Source of the DNA: Ambrosia x helenae
Taxonomy: Eukaryota; Streptophyta; Magnoliopsida; Asterales; Asteraceae
Reading direction: 5' to 3'
DNA length: 64,000 bases
Assembly (NCBI GenBank): GCA_030844895.1
Contig: CM061225.1
Span: forward strand, 102,252,688-102,316,687
Shown here: positions 35,820 to 48,039 of the stretch, one piece after another
Layout of the letters: the number at the start of each line of letters is the position of its first letter
Numbering within the stretch: the stretch's first letter is position 1
The notes under the pieces: generated by a model
What the model saw: only the letters and a program-made list of their open reading frames with translations
What the model was told of the DNA's origin: nothing
Databases searched by the model: none
Program-made: the position numbers and the translations under genes

Positions 35820-37080
35820 TGATTTTGAGTTTTGCGGATCGCCATTCGAAGCTGTGACGAATTAATTGTGTATTTAGTACAATTGAAAAAACAACAGGGT
35901 CATGGTAGTTAACTTTAATACTCGTAATTTTGTATAATAGGTAAAATGTAAAAGCGAATCCCAAGTCTTAACCTTTTTGAAGTCCGTTGAGCAGGAATGA
36001 TGGTAGACCTTTTGTGAATCAAGAATCAAATCGGCATCACGTCTTATCAAATAGAAATATAGAATTAGTCATTTGGTTTACCTGCAAATTAACGTTAAAA
36101 ATGATCAATTAATTAATAAAGAAAACATCGGACCAACCATTATATTCAGCCATCAAAAGACTTGGCTGCTGTTTTTTAAGTTTGTTCTCATGTTGAGGCA
36201 AACATGTATGGTTTAAAATATAGAGTAAAAAGATAAGAAATATGTAGATCACAATGTTAAATCAAATTATAATAGGGGCAGAAATAACATCGGAAAAAAA
36301 AAGAAGCAAAATTTAGCCTGAAAACGAAAGATACAACAAAGATTCAATATGAAAATGCTCAAAATTACAACAATCAATACCTAAGTATAGGTTAGTCAAA
36401 TCAATACCAACTTGATGAGGCACAGATCATGGGTTGCAAGAAGAAAAGAACACACATGCCATTCTCGATGACGCCACGCCATCACTAAGGATTAATCTGA
36501 CCAAGATCATTATAGCCTGCCGATATTAGAAATTTAGAAGTATGTAGAAAACAAAAAGGCATTAGACACACAACCAGTAAAGAACCACTTAATTACACTA
36601 TATGGTAAACGAAAAGAATGTGATTGTAAAATACAAAGTTAGTCATCGATCTCCAAGTTTTGCAACCTTGTATTCTTATATTGAAGCCTTAAGTATCATC
36701 TCATCACGTAGAATCATCACCTTAATTCAACCCTTCAAGATCAATAAACCTTGCTACACTCAGAATTCCTTCAGCCAATAAACCCAAATTAAATTAGTGT
36801 TTCAATAATCATCACCTAAATCACTCGTAAGGGGGTGGGTAGGAAAAAAATAAGCCCTAACTATATTGAGAGTAAACTAAAACGACAAAGCAAGTCGAAT
36901 ATACCTCAGTTCTTAATTGATTCAGTCGTAGCAAACCTGGATCTGAAACAAAACTGATGTCAAGAGTTATGGGCCTTTACAACTTATGAGGCCAAAATTG
37001 AAAGTGAAATAATGTTTTGCCTTGAACTTTAGTGACCAAATCACATATCCACACATTCAAATGAATCAAAAACTAAATCA
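35820..37080. other. Helitron interior without a recognised gene
   Basis: AT-rich, with no exon I can support. At 37080-37340 two short minus-strand open segments (HAVEALGYPLAVVVPVDIV and ADIAPSLDDFISGLHFV) look exon-like, but I cannot identify them. Confidence 0.35.
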
Positions 37081-37623
37081 CTTACATATACGAATTATGC
37101 CACAACAGTAGCTGGCTGTAAAGCTGCCGCCAGAGACGATGTCAACTGGAACGACCACCGCCAACGGGTAACCGAGGGCCTCCACCGCGTGAAATGCAAA
37201 AACTTTTTTACAATTAAACAACTTGTTTATCATTGCTCAACCAACATCAAATCTCACAATCAAAGTTTGTTACCTACAAAATGGAGACCGGAAATGAAAT
37301 CGTCCAATGAAGGTGCAATGTCAGCTCGATTTATCTCTGTCTTCTTTACAAAAACGACAACCATCAAGAATCATTAACCGATGCTTGGCAACAAAACCTA
37401 CCCAAATAGAATAAATATTGGAAAAATAAAACACTGACCTTTTTGCCACTTGCGGCTAAGCCCCAGGTGAGGCGTTATGCACCTTAAGTGTGCCTAACGC
37501 CTTTGATAACTATGCTTTACATGAGACAGTTTAAAAAAAAAAATACATGATACAGAACTCTTGCTCCGTGCTAATTTACACCAAACATTACTGTATAAAT
37601 ATATATTGGAGATAGATAATTAC

Positions 37624-37928
37624 CGCATCAGACATGTAAGCACGATCAGGGTCATCAACAATGGGAGAAGGCGTCCCATCATAGTCAAGAAACATAACAA
37701 TCTGTTTCCCTTTCGACGCATTCATAATTTCACCAAACATGTCCAAGGCGATTCGGATGCCGGTCCTGTTTCACCCAAACACAATTTTAAATAATAAATC
37801 TCAACAAAATCATAACAGAATAAATAAAACGATCATAATCACTAACCATCGACGTCATCTGATCTTGACCAACTCTTCAATTCGATGTCGGAGAAGAAGC
37901 CCTCATCAATTCCACCCACGTGTTAATC
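37624..37928 (-). pseudogene. Captured trehalose-6-phosphate phosphatase exons
   Basis: Two exons with splice borders lie on the minus strand. 37847-37928 reads RINTWVELMRASSPT and then a stop. 37624-37765 reads ALDMFGEIMNASKGKQIVMF, then LDYDGTPSPIVDDPDRAYMS. The second holds the DXDGT phosphatase motif of TPP, which removes phosphate from trehalose-6-phosphate. A frame change precedes it, and a Pro stands where Leu is usual after DYDGT. The rest of TPP is missing, so this is a non-functional Helitron passenger. Confidence 0.85.
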
Positions 37929-38454
37929 CTTGTTCCACCGTTTATTTCAATCAAAACAGAGACCAAAAAACCTTTAATCGACTAACAAATCAGTAAACAA
38001 AATGATGTATCATATAAACCCTAAAATAATAATCGAACATCACGTATCATAAGAAAATAATTGAAATCAATCAAAAACAGACATAAAAAACATTAATCGA
38101 CAAAGAATCAGCAACAAAGACGAAAATTAGGAGATGAAGAATAAGAGGCTAGGATCGAAGAGATAATACCTTGATAGGAGATGAAGAAGAAGACGGTATT
38201 TGGACTGAAATCGGCGATCGCCTCTCTGCTAGGGTTTGGTCAAGGATGCAACAATTGGGATAGTGTGTAGCGTGTTATGTCCGCATCCTTTTGTTTAGGT
38301 ATTTATATTTTCTGTTTTTTTTTTTAAATCAAAAAGTTTATTAAATCCCACAATGAGACACTTGGCACAATATGATTGGCTACACAATTGAGGATGAATG
38401 TGGGAGTGCCAAGTGTACTCATGGACTTTTGTTTATTAGGTATATAGATATAGA

Positions 38455-38940
38455 TGCGTTCATAACGGCTAGCTAGTTCTTTGGTAGATGATATTACCCT
38501 TACTAGCTTAATAGGATGTCACCTATGTGTATATATAGAGATATTATTAATTAGATAATGAGGGTTGGCTTAATAATGACCATAACAACACTCACGAATT
38601 CGTCTCTCATCTCTCTATCAACTGTGTTCTCCATGAACACATAAAGTCATCAAAACTCTACACCCTAAGGGAACCAAACCATACTTACAAGACGTCGTCT
38701 TTCAATACTCTTTGTGCTAGCTAGACTAACCAACTTATCAGCTATCGTTTTATTACGTGTTCCATTACATACAATACATACAGAACTGATCAACACTTAG
38801 TAACTAAAAAAATAAGAAATACATTATTGAGTGAATTTTTATCCAAGTAATTGATGAACAAATTTGCAAAGATTATCAAAGTAAAAAAATAATATCAATA
38901 GAGAAAAATAACTAAATTGTAAGGATAGATGCTGGCATTA
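38455..38940. other. Spacer without a supported gene
   Basis: No gene, repeat or element end is seen. Confidence 0.5.
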
Positions 38941-39482
38941 TGTCATGACCTGCTCAAAAATCAACCCAAACAACACCAAATTTTGCTCACATATTCAGAT
39001 CACAAGGTATTCTGGTTTTCAGAAAATTCTACCAGCTTCAAGAGACATTAAAGGTTGGTCATTTCTTACAAAAATCAGGTTTTGAAGACAAGAATTATCA
39101 AGGAGGATCTAGAGATTTTCAACCAAAATATTAAAGATATTAATCTTTGAATATCTATAATACTCCTTGTAAATATCCAAGATATTATGTATATTTTATA
39201 CTTAGAAAACTTTAGATTAGGAATAATCTAGAATAAGGAACGAGTACAAATAAGTGATCTAGGCACATTTGGTAATCACCTTAAAAAATCTCTAAGCATT
39301 CACCTTGTAAAGTATTGTAGGACTCTTTTTACCTCTTCCTTGTAATTGATAAAAGTTTGGTTGATTACCAATCTTGTTATTCTTGTATCTATCACTTCCG
39401 AATCACATTATAGTCATGTCAAAGGCTGATCTTAGAAGGAGTCTAAGAGCCGCACACGAGTTAAGAGAGTTATTCCGTGACA
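38941..39482. mobile_element. Probable solo LTR (542 bp)
   Basis: It starts TGTCATGACC and ends CCGTGACA, with the matching TGTCA...TGACA ends typical of LTRs, and is flanked by ATTA on both sides. No internal domain or second LTR is nearby, which fits a solo LTR left by recombination. Confidence 0.5.
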
Positions 39483-40670
39483 ATTAGCTCATAATTTTTT
39501 ATTAAGTGATTGCGATAATAAAAACCTACTATTAAAGAATAGTAGAATACTCTTAATTTTTTTTTGTGTTAATATTCAGTGGCATCCTTGAAGAGTTATA
39601 AGTGCTCATTCCGAGCTATTAAAAAGTGTATCCCTTAGCCTTATATTTTAAATTTTAAGCGAGCATTAGGCTTATAAACGGGCTAATAAGTTTTAGTTTT
39701 AAATGAGTTTTCATCAAGTCTTAAGTTTAAAATAGGTTTTCTATTAAAACAACACACATGCACATACACGCACACGCTCACACACACACAACATATGTAT
39801 ATAGGCATTTTTATAAATAATGTGCCTCCGAATAAAACGGGTCCTAATCATTGATCCTCCCCGGTCACCCTAAAAACCTCCTATCTTAATATTTATGTAA
39901 AGTCAAATTTCACATTAAAAAGTGAGATGTTAATTACACAAACTTTCAAAGTGGCCATGATGCCCAAAACTCAAACCGTACGTAAGCCCGTATTTGAACC
40001 TTCTATTTAATAATAATCATGTACCTCTCTTTACATAAACAAAAGGTGCTCAAGGATAGGAATAATATAATGAAATGTAGAAGCTAATATCATACCTTGT
40101 GGTTGTGGAGGTAGACTCATGGGCAAATAGTGGCCATGAAATGTGACTTTAGCATATAATATATATGGTGCCTAGTAAAAGAAAGCAACTAAACATTCTT
40201 GTTTGTTTGAACAAGCCAAACCAACCATGTTATATGCATGGCTAATTAGACCCAATAGACGCTAGACTATAGTAGATATATGTGGGCGTCCACAACACGT
40301 GTTTGATGGCCAGTCGTTTCTTCAAGTGTCGTTATATGTTTGATTTGGTTTAGGATCGATTGTATATGCTATGCTAAGATTGATGTGTCTCCATCAAGCA
40401 AATCAATTTACCTTAGATATATACAATGTGAGGTAGTTCTTCATTGTATGCTTGTTTCTGTATAGTGAGAAAACACAATAATTTGTATCATTCTTTTGTT
40501 TATGGTAGGATGATTGAAACAACTCAATTACATTATTTTATGTGAGTGATGAAACTTAGTACTCTTACAAGTCATATTATCCGCTTATTTATATATGAAA
40601 AGATCTACAAATGACAAATGTCATTAAACCTCATTTGTTATTCTCTTATTATGCACTCATTCATACGTGT
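39483..40670. other. Spacer without a supported gene
   Basis: AT-rich with a CA/CG-rich stretch near 39755-39790. No gene is seen. Confidence 0.5.
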
Positions 40671-40678
40671 TTGAAGTA

Positions 40679-40940
40679 GTTGATAGTGTTGGAGAACAAA
40701 CTCACGTGATATGAGTGGATAGAATCATATGTTTATAGGCAAGGATAGTTTTTTCACCACACAATAGTCTTGTATTGATATGTGTATGGATAATACATTG
40801 ATACAAGTAGTTGATAGTGTTGGAGAACAAGCTCACGTGATATGGATAGTATCATATGTTTGTTTATAGGCAAGAATAATTTTTTTCACCACATAATAAT
40901 CTTGTGTAGATGTGTGTACGGATAATATAATGATACAAAG
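40679..40940. repeat. Two-copy tandem duplication (about 130 bp)
   Basis: The unit beginning GTTGATAGTGTTGGAGAACA occurs at about 40679 and 40807, with about 85-90% visible identity. Confidence 0.8.
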
Positions 40941-41403
40941 TGAAATAAAGAAACAAATAATTACAAGAGTAGACTACAATTTTTGTCTATGATGTTTGCG
41001 ATCAAACACCGTTCACTTTTAACACTCATCATCCCTGACGTTTCAAGCATTCACACATTTCATCTCTGTTCTTAACACCCGTTAACTTCTATGTTAATTA
41101 CCCCCCACGTGTGGGGTAATTTCAACATCTCATCTATTAAAATATGTTTTCTAGATAAAAAATATAAAAAAATGTACTTTTTTATTAATTACTCTAGTAG
41201 AATAATTAGAGTAATTGCTCTAGAAATTCTAAAGTGATTAAACTATATGTATTTTTAGATTTCACAAACTAAAAGACATGTTTAATAAAGTGGATTTTTA
41301 TTTTTTAAAAAATAAAATAAATTATCTCCTTCATTTCTCACGTTAAGATCACTTTGTAAGATAAGACTCATTTATACGAAACCTTACTCTATATATATAG
41401 TAA

Positions 41404-41500
41404 CACTATATACGCTACAAGAAAATCGAATATTAGCGGCGACACTTTTAACAGCGACCCGCGTAGGTGTCACCGCTAAAGGTCTAAATAATTATCCACC
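41404..41500. mobile_element. CACTA-like terminus fragment
   Basis: CACTATATACGCTACAAGAA is followed by AGCGGCGACACTTTTA and GTGTCACCGCTAAAG. This resembles the ends and subterminal repeats of plant CACTA elements. The opposite end is not found. Confidence 0.4.
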
Positions 41501-42530
41501 ATTTGATTATAAAGCAGACCCAATGGTCTGAATATATATATATATATTAATTAAGAAAAAAAGATGGACAACATTTTATGTCACATGTTATTAATATATA
41601 TATTATTTAAATATCAACAACCATACATCATATGTTATATCTATATATCATTGTTGCTTGATGTTATATCTATATATCATTATTTAGGCAACGTGTATAA
41701 GACAATTGAGCTTATTTTAGAAGGGCAAAATTGTAAACTTGTCATATTTTAAGATGCCTAAATGGGTATGATAGTAAATTAATCACTCTTTCATAGTGAA
41801 ATCATAGAAATTCAATTTCATCTTTGTCCTTCTTTTATCACCTCAATTAAATCTAGCAATTAAATTTGAGATTGAATGCTTCACCTTTTCATTTTCTCAT
41901 CTTTAATGAATTCAATTTGAGATTTGATGCCCCACCTTTTCCTTTTCTCATCTTCAATGATGAATTAAAACCAACATCCCTCAATTTAATCAAAACCTCT
42001 CATACCATTGCCTTATCACACCGTTTTCTTTATTTCTCTTGGAAGCAGTCACCGAATGATATTGTTCAACTCCTCGACTAACTTTTGTGTTATGTGATTA
42101 TCGATTATGATGTTGGTAAACCAACACTTATAGTCTTGCACACTATATTCTTTATTTATATTTATTTAGTTTTAAGCTTTTGTTAGTTCTTATATATATG
42201 TTTTTTTTTATTATTTTGTCCTTGTTTTCTTTTTTATATTCTTTTTATTTCAATTTTTGTATACTATGGTTTCATGTTTATCATTAAATTGAATTGTTTA
42301 TCTTTTAGGATCAAATCTGTTTGTTTTGGAGACATCACAACTCATCAACCCATTTTCATGTACTTATATATTTTAGTTTATGTTATATTCTATAAAGTAC
42401 ACTTATTTTCTTCTACGTTATAATGTGATATTCACTTTCAATTGTCATTTTCGTTTTACCCGCATGGTTTACAATAAGGAGAGGGAAGCAAATCCTAGCT
42501 TAGTGGCATTTGATAGTGATGTGTGTGAAA
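41501..42530. other. Spacer with a short duplication
   Basis: No gene is supported. At about 41862-41960 a segment of about 57 bp (TTGAGATT...CCACCTTTTCNTTTTCTCAT) occurs twice in tandem. Confidence 0.45.
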
Positions 42531-42532
42531 GA

Positions 42533-42680
42533 TTTATATTGTAATCTATCTTGTCAAGGCGCATAAGCGCACTCATAAGAGCTAGAAACCGTGTCTTTCA
42601 GATAACTACTCATATGGTGCGTTGGGCTGACCTTGAGCACCGCGCCCCTAGCGCGCACCTTTGACAACTTAGATTATAAT
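42533..42680. mobile_element. Possible hAT MITE with AGCGC words
   Basis: The inverted ends contain CTTGTCAAGGCGC (left) and the complement of GTTGTCAAAGGTGCGC (right); the interior repeats GCGC. The target duplication is not clear. Confidence 0.35.
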
Positions 42681-43529
42681 TGGTGCTCACAGTCATGCAT
42701 TCCATGTCATCATTTGGGTATAAATTTGAATTTTCGTTAATCTGACTTGAAATTTTAAAAATAAATTACAATTGTTTCTCAAATTACTTTGAATGATAAC
42801 ACTAGAGCTTTAATGACAATTTTCATGTTTTTTTATATATCCTAACATTATTAGGGTATGGCAAAACAACCCGAGCCCGATGGGAAGTTTGAAATATCAC
42901 GATTGTATATCGCATTGTCGTGTTCGATGGGAAGTTCGGTTGGGCAAATTTGTAACTGTGTATCACATAAGTGTGTTCGATGGGAAATTTGGTTGGGCCA
43001 ATTCTTGGGAAAAATAATATTTGTTGTGTTAAGAAAAACATTACAAACAAAAAAATAAAATTACAACTACGACTCACCTATGTAAATAAAAGAAGAAACA
43101 TAAATGAACAAATAAGACATCTTACAATCAATTACATCACCCAAGAACAAATACTCGAGGTTTTTTTTTTGGGTTCAGGATTTCTGTGAAAAAATTACCC
43201 GCTTCTAATTTGGAACTAATGCTTTAATGATTTTGATACTTATTTGACATCTTTGTGTTTTTTAATTTACATGTATGTGTATTGGATCTTTATGAAACTA
43301 AAGTTGAATTTGTCAGGTAAAATTTGTTTCCTAGAAGGATTTTTCTCTCAAATTCTGGTGTTGCTTTCTTTAATTGATCAACGACTGTGTGTGTTTATGC
43401 AAGAGGAGGACTTGCTTAAGAAGCGTCAAGATCTACCCTCCCCATATCATTTTCTTAGAACTTTATACAATAAGTCGAGCAATACAAACTAAACTTTAAG
43501 GAATAAATGTTTGTCAACATGATTTACCC

Positions 43530-43609
43530 GCTGCAATGCGCGGCGAGAAAACTGCTAGCGTATTACAAGTTTTTTGGATCCCGCCGCAACGCCTGGGTAA
43601 ACCCACTAG
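43530..43609 (+). mobile_element. Two Helitron-type 3' ends in tandem
   Basis: CCCGCTGCAATGCGCGGCG with CTAG, then CCCGCCGCAACGCCTGGG with CACTAG and T, repeat the Helitron 3' pattern (hairpin, short tail, CTAG). No 5' end was assigned. Confidence 0.45.
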
Positions 43610-44908
43610 TATCTAATGATGAAGCGATTTGTGACCACAATAAGCTGATTTGCACCAACATTTGATGAAAGGTGATTGTGACAGTGCAGTTCCCATGGGC
43701 TATATTAAGTGACCTTGAGAGCATGACTATTCTAAGTTATAAAATACAAAACTCATAAAGAAAGGCCCTACACTTGTACCAATTTCCATTATCACTTGAG
43801 CCGAGCGATACACCCGCTCACTAAATCTAACCACCAAAAAACTTTGAAGTCCCAACAATACTGATTTACCATTTCTTTTATTTCCTTGTAGTGCTATCAA
43901 ATAAATAAAATTAAGAAATGGTAGAAAGGGATACTGGGTATTGGTGTGCTCACTAGTCAAAAGTCGTTGCGCCTTGACGGTTTAAAGTTAAACTAAGTCG
44001 ATTCAAGCTTCAGTGTCTCACGGTTTTGCCTCGCCTTCGATGGGTTATATTACAAACCAAGAATGGTTAGCCACTTATAATCCATTATTACTTGAAAGAG
44101 TTAGTTTTAAGCTGGTAAGGGTCTAGGGGTATAAACAAATCAAGTAGAACCTAAGTATCAGAGGTGTCCCTAAAAATCGTTGAAAATTTACGTACTCTAT
44201 TCGAGTGGTTAAAAATAGGCCTCTTAGGCCCAAATTTAAGTGTTAAATGAGTGATATAAAAAAATATATACATATATATAGGATTTTTTTTTTAAAAAAA
44301 AAACTATGCGCTCAAGATTTAGGGACCCTGTCCGGTTGACTTCCTCGTTGATTCGCTTCATGCAAAAATATACGGTTTAAATATATTTAAATAATATTAT
44401 TTAACGTTAATAGCATATTCATAAACCTTTCACCATTCAAGAAAAAAGCATCATAAACCTATATTGTGTGTATATACATACATATATTTATACATATTAT
44501 AAAAAACAAACTTATAATTAGATAAATAAATATTGTTATGCAACTAGTATTTTACCCGCAGATGCTGCCTCACGAGCATGTGGCGTATCAAGCTGGCTTA
44601 AATACCAATACGATACGCTGATGTTGCGCAACATTTAGAATAACTAAATTTAACTAACATCATTGATCGCATACTTATATATTACAAAATTTTACAATAA
44701 ATTATTTTAACACATAACACATTTAAGTCAAATTGGAAAAAATCTCACACGCACTTTGCGACGTGTTACCTTGGAAAATTTAAAACGAAAAAACTTGCGA
44801 ACTATGAGAAAATATGAGGGACCAAAGTTGAAAGTAAAAAGTGTTGGGGCTAAACTATAAAAGATGAAAAACTGTGGGTTAAAAGTAAATGATCAAAGGG
44901 TTCAAATT

Positions 44909-45529
44909 TAGCTGTGCAAACGAGCCACGACGAGTCTGAGCTCAAAAAACTTATAAGAGCTCGGCTCGTTAGACATTTCATAAGCTCGAGCTCGACTCGT
45001 TTACTATCTACTAGTTAATATATTAAATAAAAATAATATACATAATAGGCTTGCAGAGCTCGGTAAACGAAGCTCGGCTCGTGCTCGTTCAGTGGCGTAG
45101 CTTTTAAAGGTTGGGGAGGGGCGGCCGACCCCCCCGAATTTTCGCTCAGAAGTTCCGATTATATAGTATTCGTATAGAAATTTTTTTGTATATACAGTTT
45201 CGACCCCCCGAAATTGGTTTTCGACCCCCCGAAACTAGTGATTTCCGACCCCATGGTGACTTCCGACCCCCGTAGTTTCGGGTCAAGCTTCGCCACTGGG
45301 CTCGTTTAGTAAAAAACTTAATTAAGGGGTAAATATTATTAAATATTAATAAAACTAATATTATACTAAGGCTCGATGCGTTTGACGAGCCTCACATGCC
45401 ATAATCTAGCTCGATTTTGATTCATAAACTAGTTTTGTTTTAGGCTCAAGCTTAGCTCGGCTTGTTTCGAGCTTTTTACCGAGCCGAGTTTAAATAGTTT
45501 GCGAGCTGCTTAGCTCATTTGCACTTCTA
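44909..45529. mobile_element. hAT element, GAGCTCG family, interrupted
   Basis: The ends TAGCTGTGCAAACGAGC and GCTCATTTGCACTTCTA form an inverted repeat (13 of 17 match). Subterminal regions are full of GAGCTCG words. The flanks TTCAAATT and GGTAAATT match at 5 of 8, so it is an older insertion. It contains the nested MITE at 45090-45298. Confidence 0.7.
45090..45298. mobile_element. 209-bp hAT MITE nested in a hAT element
   Basis: The ends are CAGTGGCGTAGC and GCTTCGCCACTG; the 8-bp flanks TGCTCGTT and GGCTCGTT match at 7 of 8. The interior has repeated TTCGACCCCCCGAAA words. Confidence 0.85.
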
Positions 45530-46032
45530 GGTAAATTGCATGTAAACCTTTATTCATAAGATTGTTTTTAATGTCTTGGATTTATATGGTTGGTATTTCA
45601 CTATTTATGTATCAATGTGGGTCTATTCAGAACCTTAAAAGTGACTATTCCATATTTAAGATTTTTATGTTGGTACTCTGCAAAGATGAATGCAGATTAA
45701 TGTTGTTTTCTGTGAGTTGAATTCTGACTTTACCCTTTTAAAAACAAACGGTTTTAGATTTTTAGGAATACGAAGGTATGTTGATATTTGCTAATCATTT
45801 TTAGTTTTCATTTTATCGAGTGCACTTTTGTTAGATTTGATGGAAATTTAGAGTATGGGGAGTGGAGCATAGGTTTAAGTGAGTTGCTCACCCATGCCTC
45901 AAACACTACCCTATGGTGGTGTTAGTTGAGCGTGGCCCAAGGGGCTTGGCTTTTTGCCCGGGCGTGGGGCTTGGGTAGGTGGGTTGGGTGACATATTGTG
46001 ATAGGTCAAAAGCTATTGGGTAACGGCTCAAT

Positions 46033-46107
46033 GGATTTGGTTCAAATGAGAACCTTTTTCCAAATTGAGAACTAGAGAACCATTCTGGGCCACACATTTC
46101 TCTAAGG

Positions 46108-46144
<37 letters not shown>

Positions 46145-46504
46145 AAAAATCGCTGCTTTATATGTAAGAAATTTTTTTTTTTATTTTTTTTGTATTTTTT
46201 TTTTCAGTATACACATGTGTATAATTGCATTATACACATATGTATAATGCTATATACACATATGTATAACTGAAATATACACATATGTATAGCTGAAAAA
46301 TGCTATATACACATATGTATAAATGAAAAAAAAATTCAAAAAAAATAAAAAAAATTTTTTTCCTTGCATAAAAATGTGCGATTAAAGCAAAAAAAAAAAA
46401 AAAAAAATTTTTTTTTTTTTTTTTTTGCCTTTATATGAAATGTGTGGCTCAGAATGGTTCTCTCAGTTCTCAAATAGGGGTTGGTTCTCTTAGGATCTCT
46501 ACCC
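46033..46504. mobile_element. 472-bp foldback Mutator-like MITE
   Basis: It is flanked by perfect 10-bp duplications ACGGCTCAAT (46023-46032, 46505-46514). The inverted arms share blocks such as GAGAACC and GAGAACCATTCTG, with GCCACACATTT. The centre has several copies of the palindrome TATACACATATGTATA between long T and A runs, so nearly the whole element can fold into one hairpin. It is inserted just 5' of a Harbinger ORF1 remnant. Confidence 0.88.
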
Positions 46505-46665
46505 ACGGCTCAATTTAAAAAAAAATTAATAATAATATTAATTACATTCAACCAATTATTTATAAAATCAACTCATTTTTTAATTATTCTTTCTACATCT
46601 TCTCTCTATTTTTATAAAAACTTATTTAAAAAAATAAATATATAAATCCACACAACCGAGGCTTT

Positions 46666-48039
46666 GATCCAAACAACCCATTTGACTACACTGAAAACCC
46701 GAATCCTAGTCCACCACCTCCACCTGTTCGCCCAAGAGCAAACCTCCCGCCTAAAAAACATTCTTTACTCACCATGTCCCGATCTAGCAGGTTTCACATC
46801 CTACATTGGCAGACGTTTATTTACAAATTTTCCATATGACGATTCCTCAATTCCGGTACGGCTTACTCAACAACCCGTTACAATGACCCAAACGCCTTTA
46901 CCTCTACCCGAAACCGAACTGGAAACACAACCACAAAATATTGTTGGATCCTCAACAGGAAAAAAAAAGTTACAAAAAGAAGTCATAAGAAGAAGACCGG
47001 TGAGGAGAAAGCAATAGCCACCGCCCAACGAACTCAACAAAATGGACGACCAACGAAGAAACTGCTTTAACAAAAGCTTGGATAAGCGAATCAGAATGCT
47101 TGACTCTAGGTATTTTTTTAATTTTTTTAAACATAAAATATGTTGTTTTTATTTAGTTTTATTGTTACATAATATATATATATTCTTAAGATTTAGTTTT
47201 GTTGTTATATAATACATATTGTTAAGATTTAGTTTTATTGTTACACAAATATATATTGTTAACCATGACTAATTTTTTTTAAATAGGAAATAATCGACAT
47301 AAAGCCGATTTTTGGAACGACATAAGCAATTCGTTTCATAAATTGATGGACCGAGCGTTCTACCGAGCGAGTGATAGTCTCTCGTCGAAGTTTATCGAAA
47401 TAAACAAAGCCATGACCGCATGCAAGGGTTTCTATTATAACGTAAGAAATAATCCAAGTAGTGGTGAGATGGATGGCGAATTCGTATCGAATGCGATTAA
47501 AGCTTATCATGAGGATAAGGATAAGAATACGGAGTTCAAGTTTATGCATTGTTGGGATGTGGCGAAACACTGTCCAAAATGGTCGAACGTCCCCCTTGAT
47601 AGCGATTCGTCAAAAAGGACGAAAATAAGTTCGTCTCAAAATCGTTCGGTTGCTCGTGATAACTTGGATGATACTAACTTGGATGACGATGAGTTCGATG
47701 AGGAATTGAAACGCCCACCCGGTATAAATAAGGTAAAGAAGAGGGCCCAAAGATCACGTGCTTCGGCTTCGGGCTCGGGATCAGGCTCGGGTAAAGGTAA
47801 AGATGCGTACATCGGGCAGTTGGACGATTTAAATGATAATATCGTTCAATTCAATACCATTCAACAAAAAAGGCCCGACGAGAAGAAAAGCATTCGGGAT
47901 GCTTTGAAAAAAAATGACTTTGAAAGAAAAACGCGAAGATTTGAAATTTCTCGCTATGCCCGTCGATCACCTCATCAGTCCCGAGTTAGAAATGATGTTA
48001 AAAATGAAACGCGAGATCATGGAAAAACATAACATGTAA
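46666..48039 (+). pseudogene. PIF/Harbinger ORF1 (Myb/SANT-like protein), frameshifted
   Basis: Plant Harbinger elements encode, beside the transposase, a Myb/SANT-like DNA-binding partner. The N-terminal part (DPNNPFDYTENPNPSPPPPP) and the Myb start (KWTTNEETALTKAWISES) lie before a donor at 47110. After an intron, the exon from 47287 reads ADFWNDISNSF, then PSSGEMDGEFVSNAIKAYHE and HCWDVAKHCPKWSN, and has a serine/glycine-rich linker. At an A8 run near 47908 the frame slips; the true ending (FLAMPVDHLI, then MEKHNM, stop at 48037-48039) is in another frame. The N-terminal part also changes frame. No transposase is next to it. Confidence 0.85.

Larger units (their letters stand above)
33021..38454 (-). 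mobile_element. Helitron carrying host gene fragments (about 5.4 kb)
   Basis: On the minus strand it starts A/TCTATATCTATATACC (first base 38454). It ends with the perfect hairpin CCGCGTGTACACGCGG, a short tail and CTAG followed by T (last base 33021). Inside are exons of at least two unrelated host genes, UFC1 and a trehalose-phosphate phosphatase, all on the minus strand, plus LINE sequence. I see no Rep/helicase gene, so it is non-autonomous. The two ends were matched by format only, so this being one element is an inference. Confidence 0.62.

Noticed and set aside
35781..35835. Repeat GCAATGATTTTGAG as LINE target duplication
   Set aside because: Both copies lie at the 5' side of the LINE; the sequence beyond its tail (about 34703) does not match.
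41389..43609. One Helitron from the TCTATATATATAG at 41389 to the CTAG at 43609
   Set aside because: The base before TC is C, not A, and the interior contains a CACTA-like end; the link is not supported.
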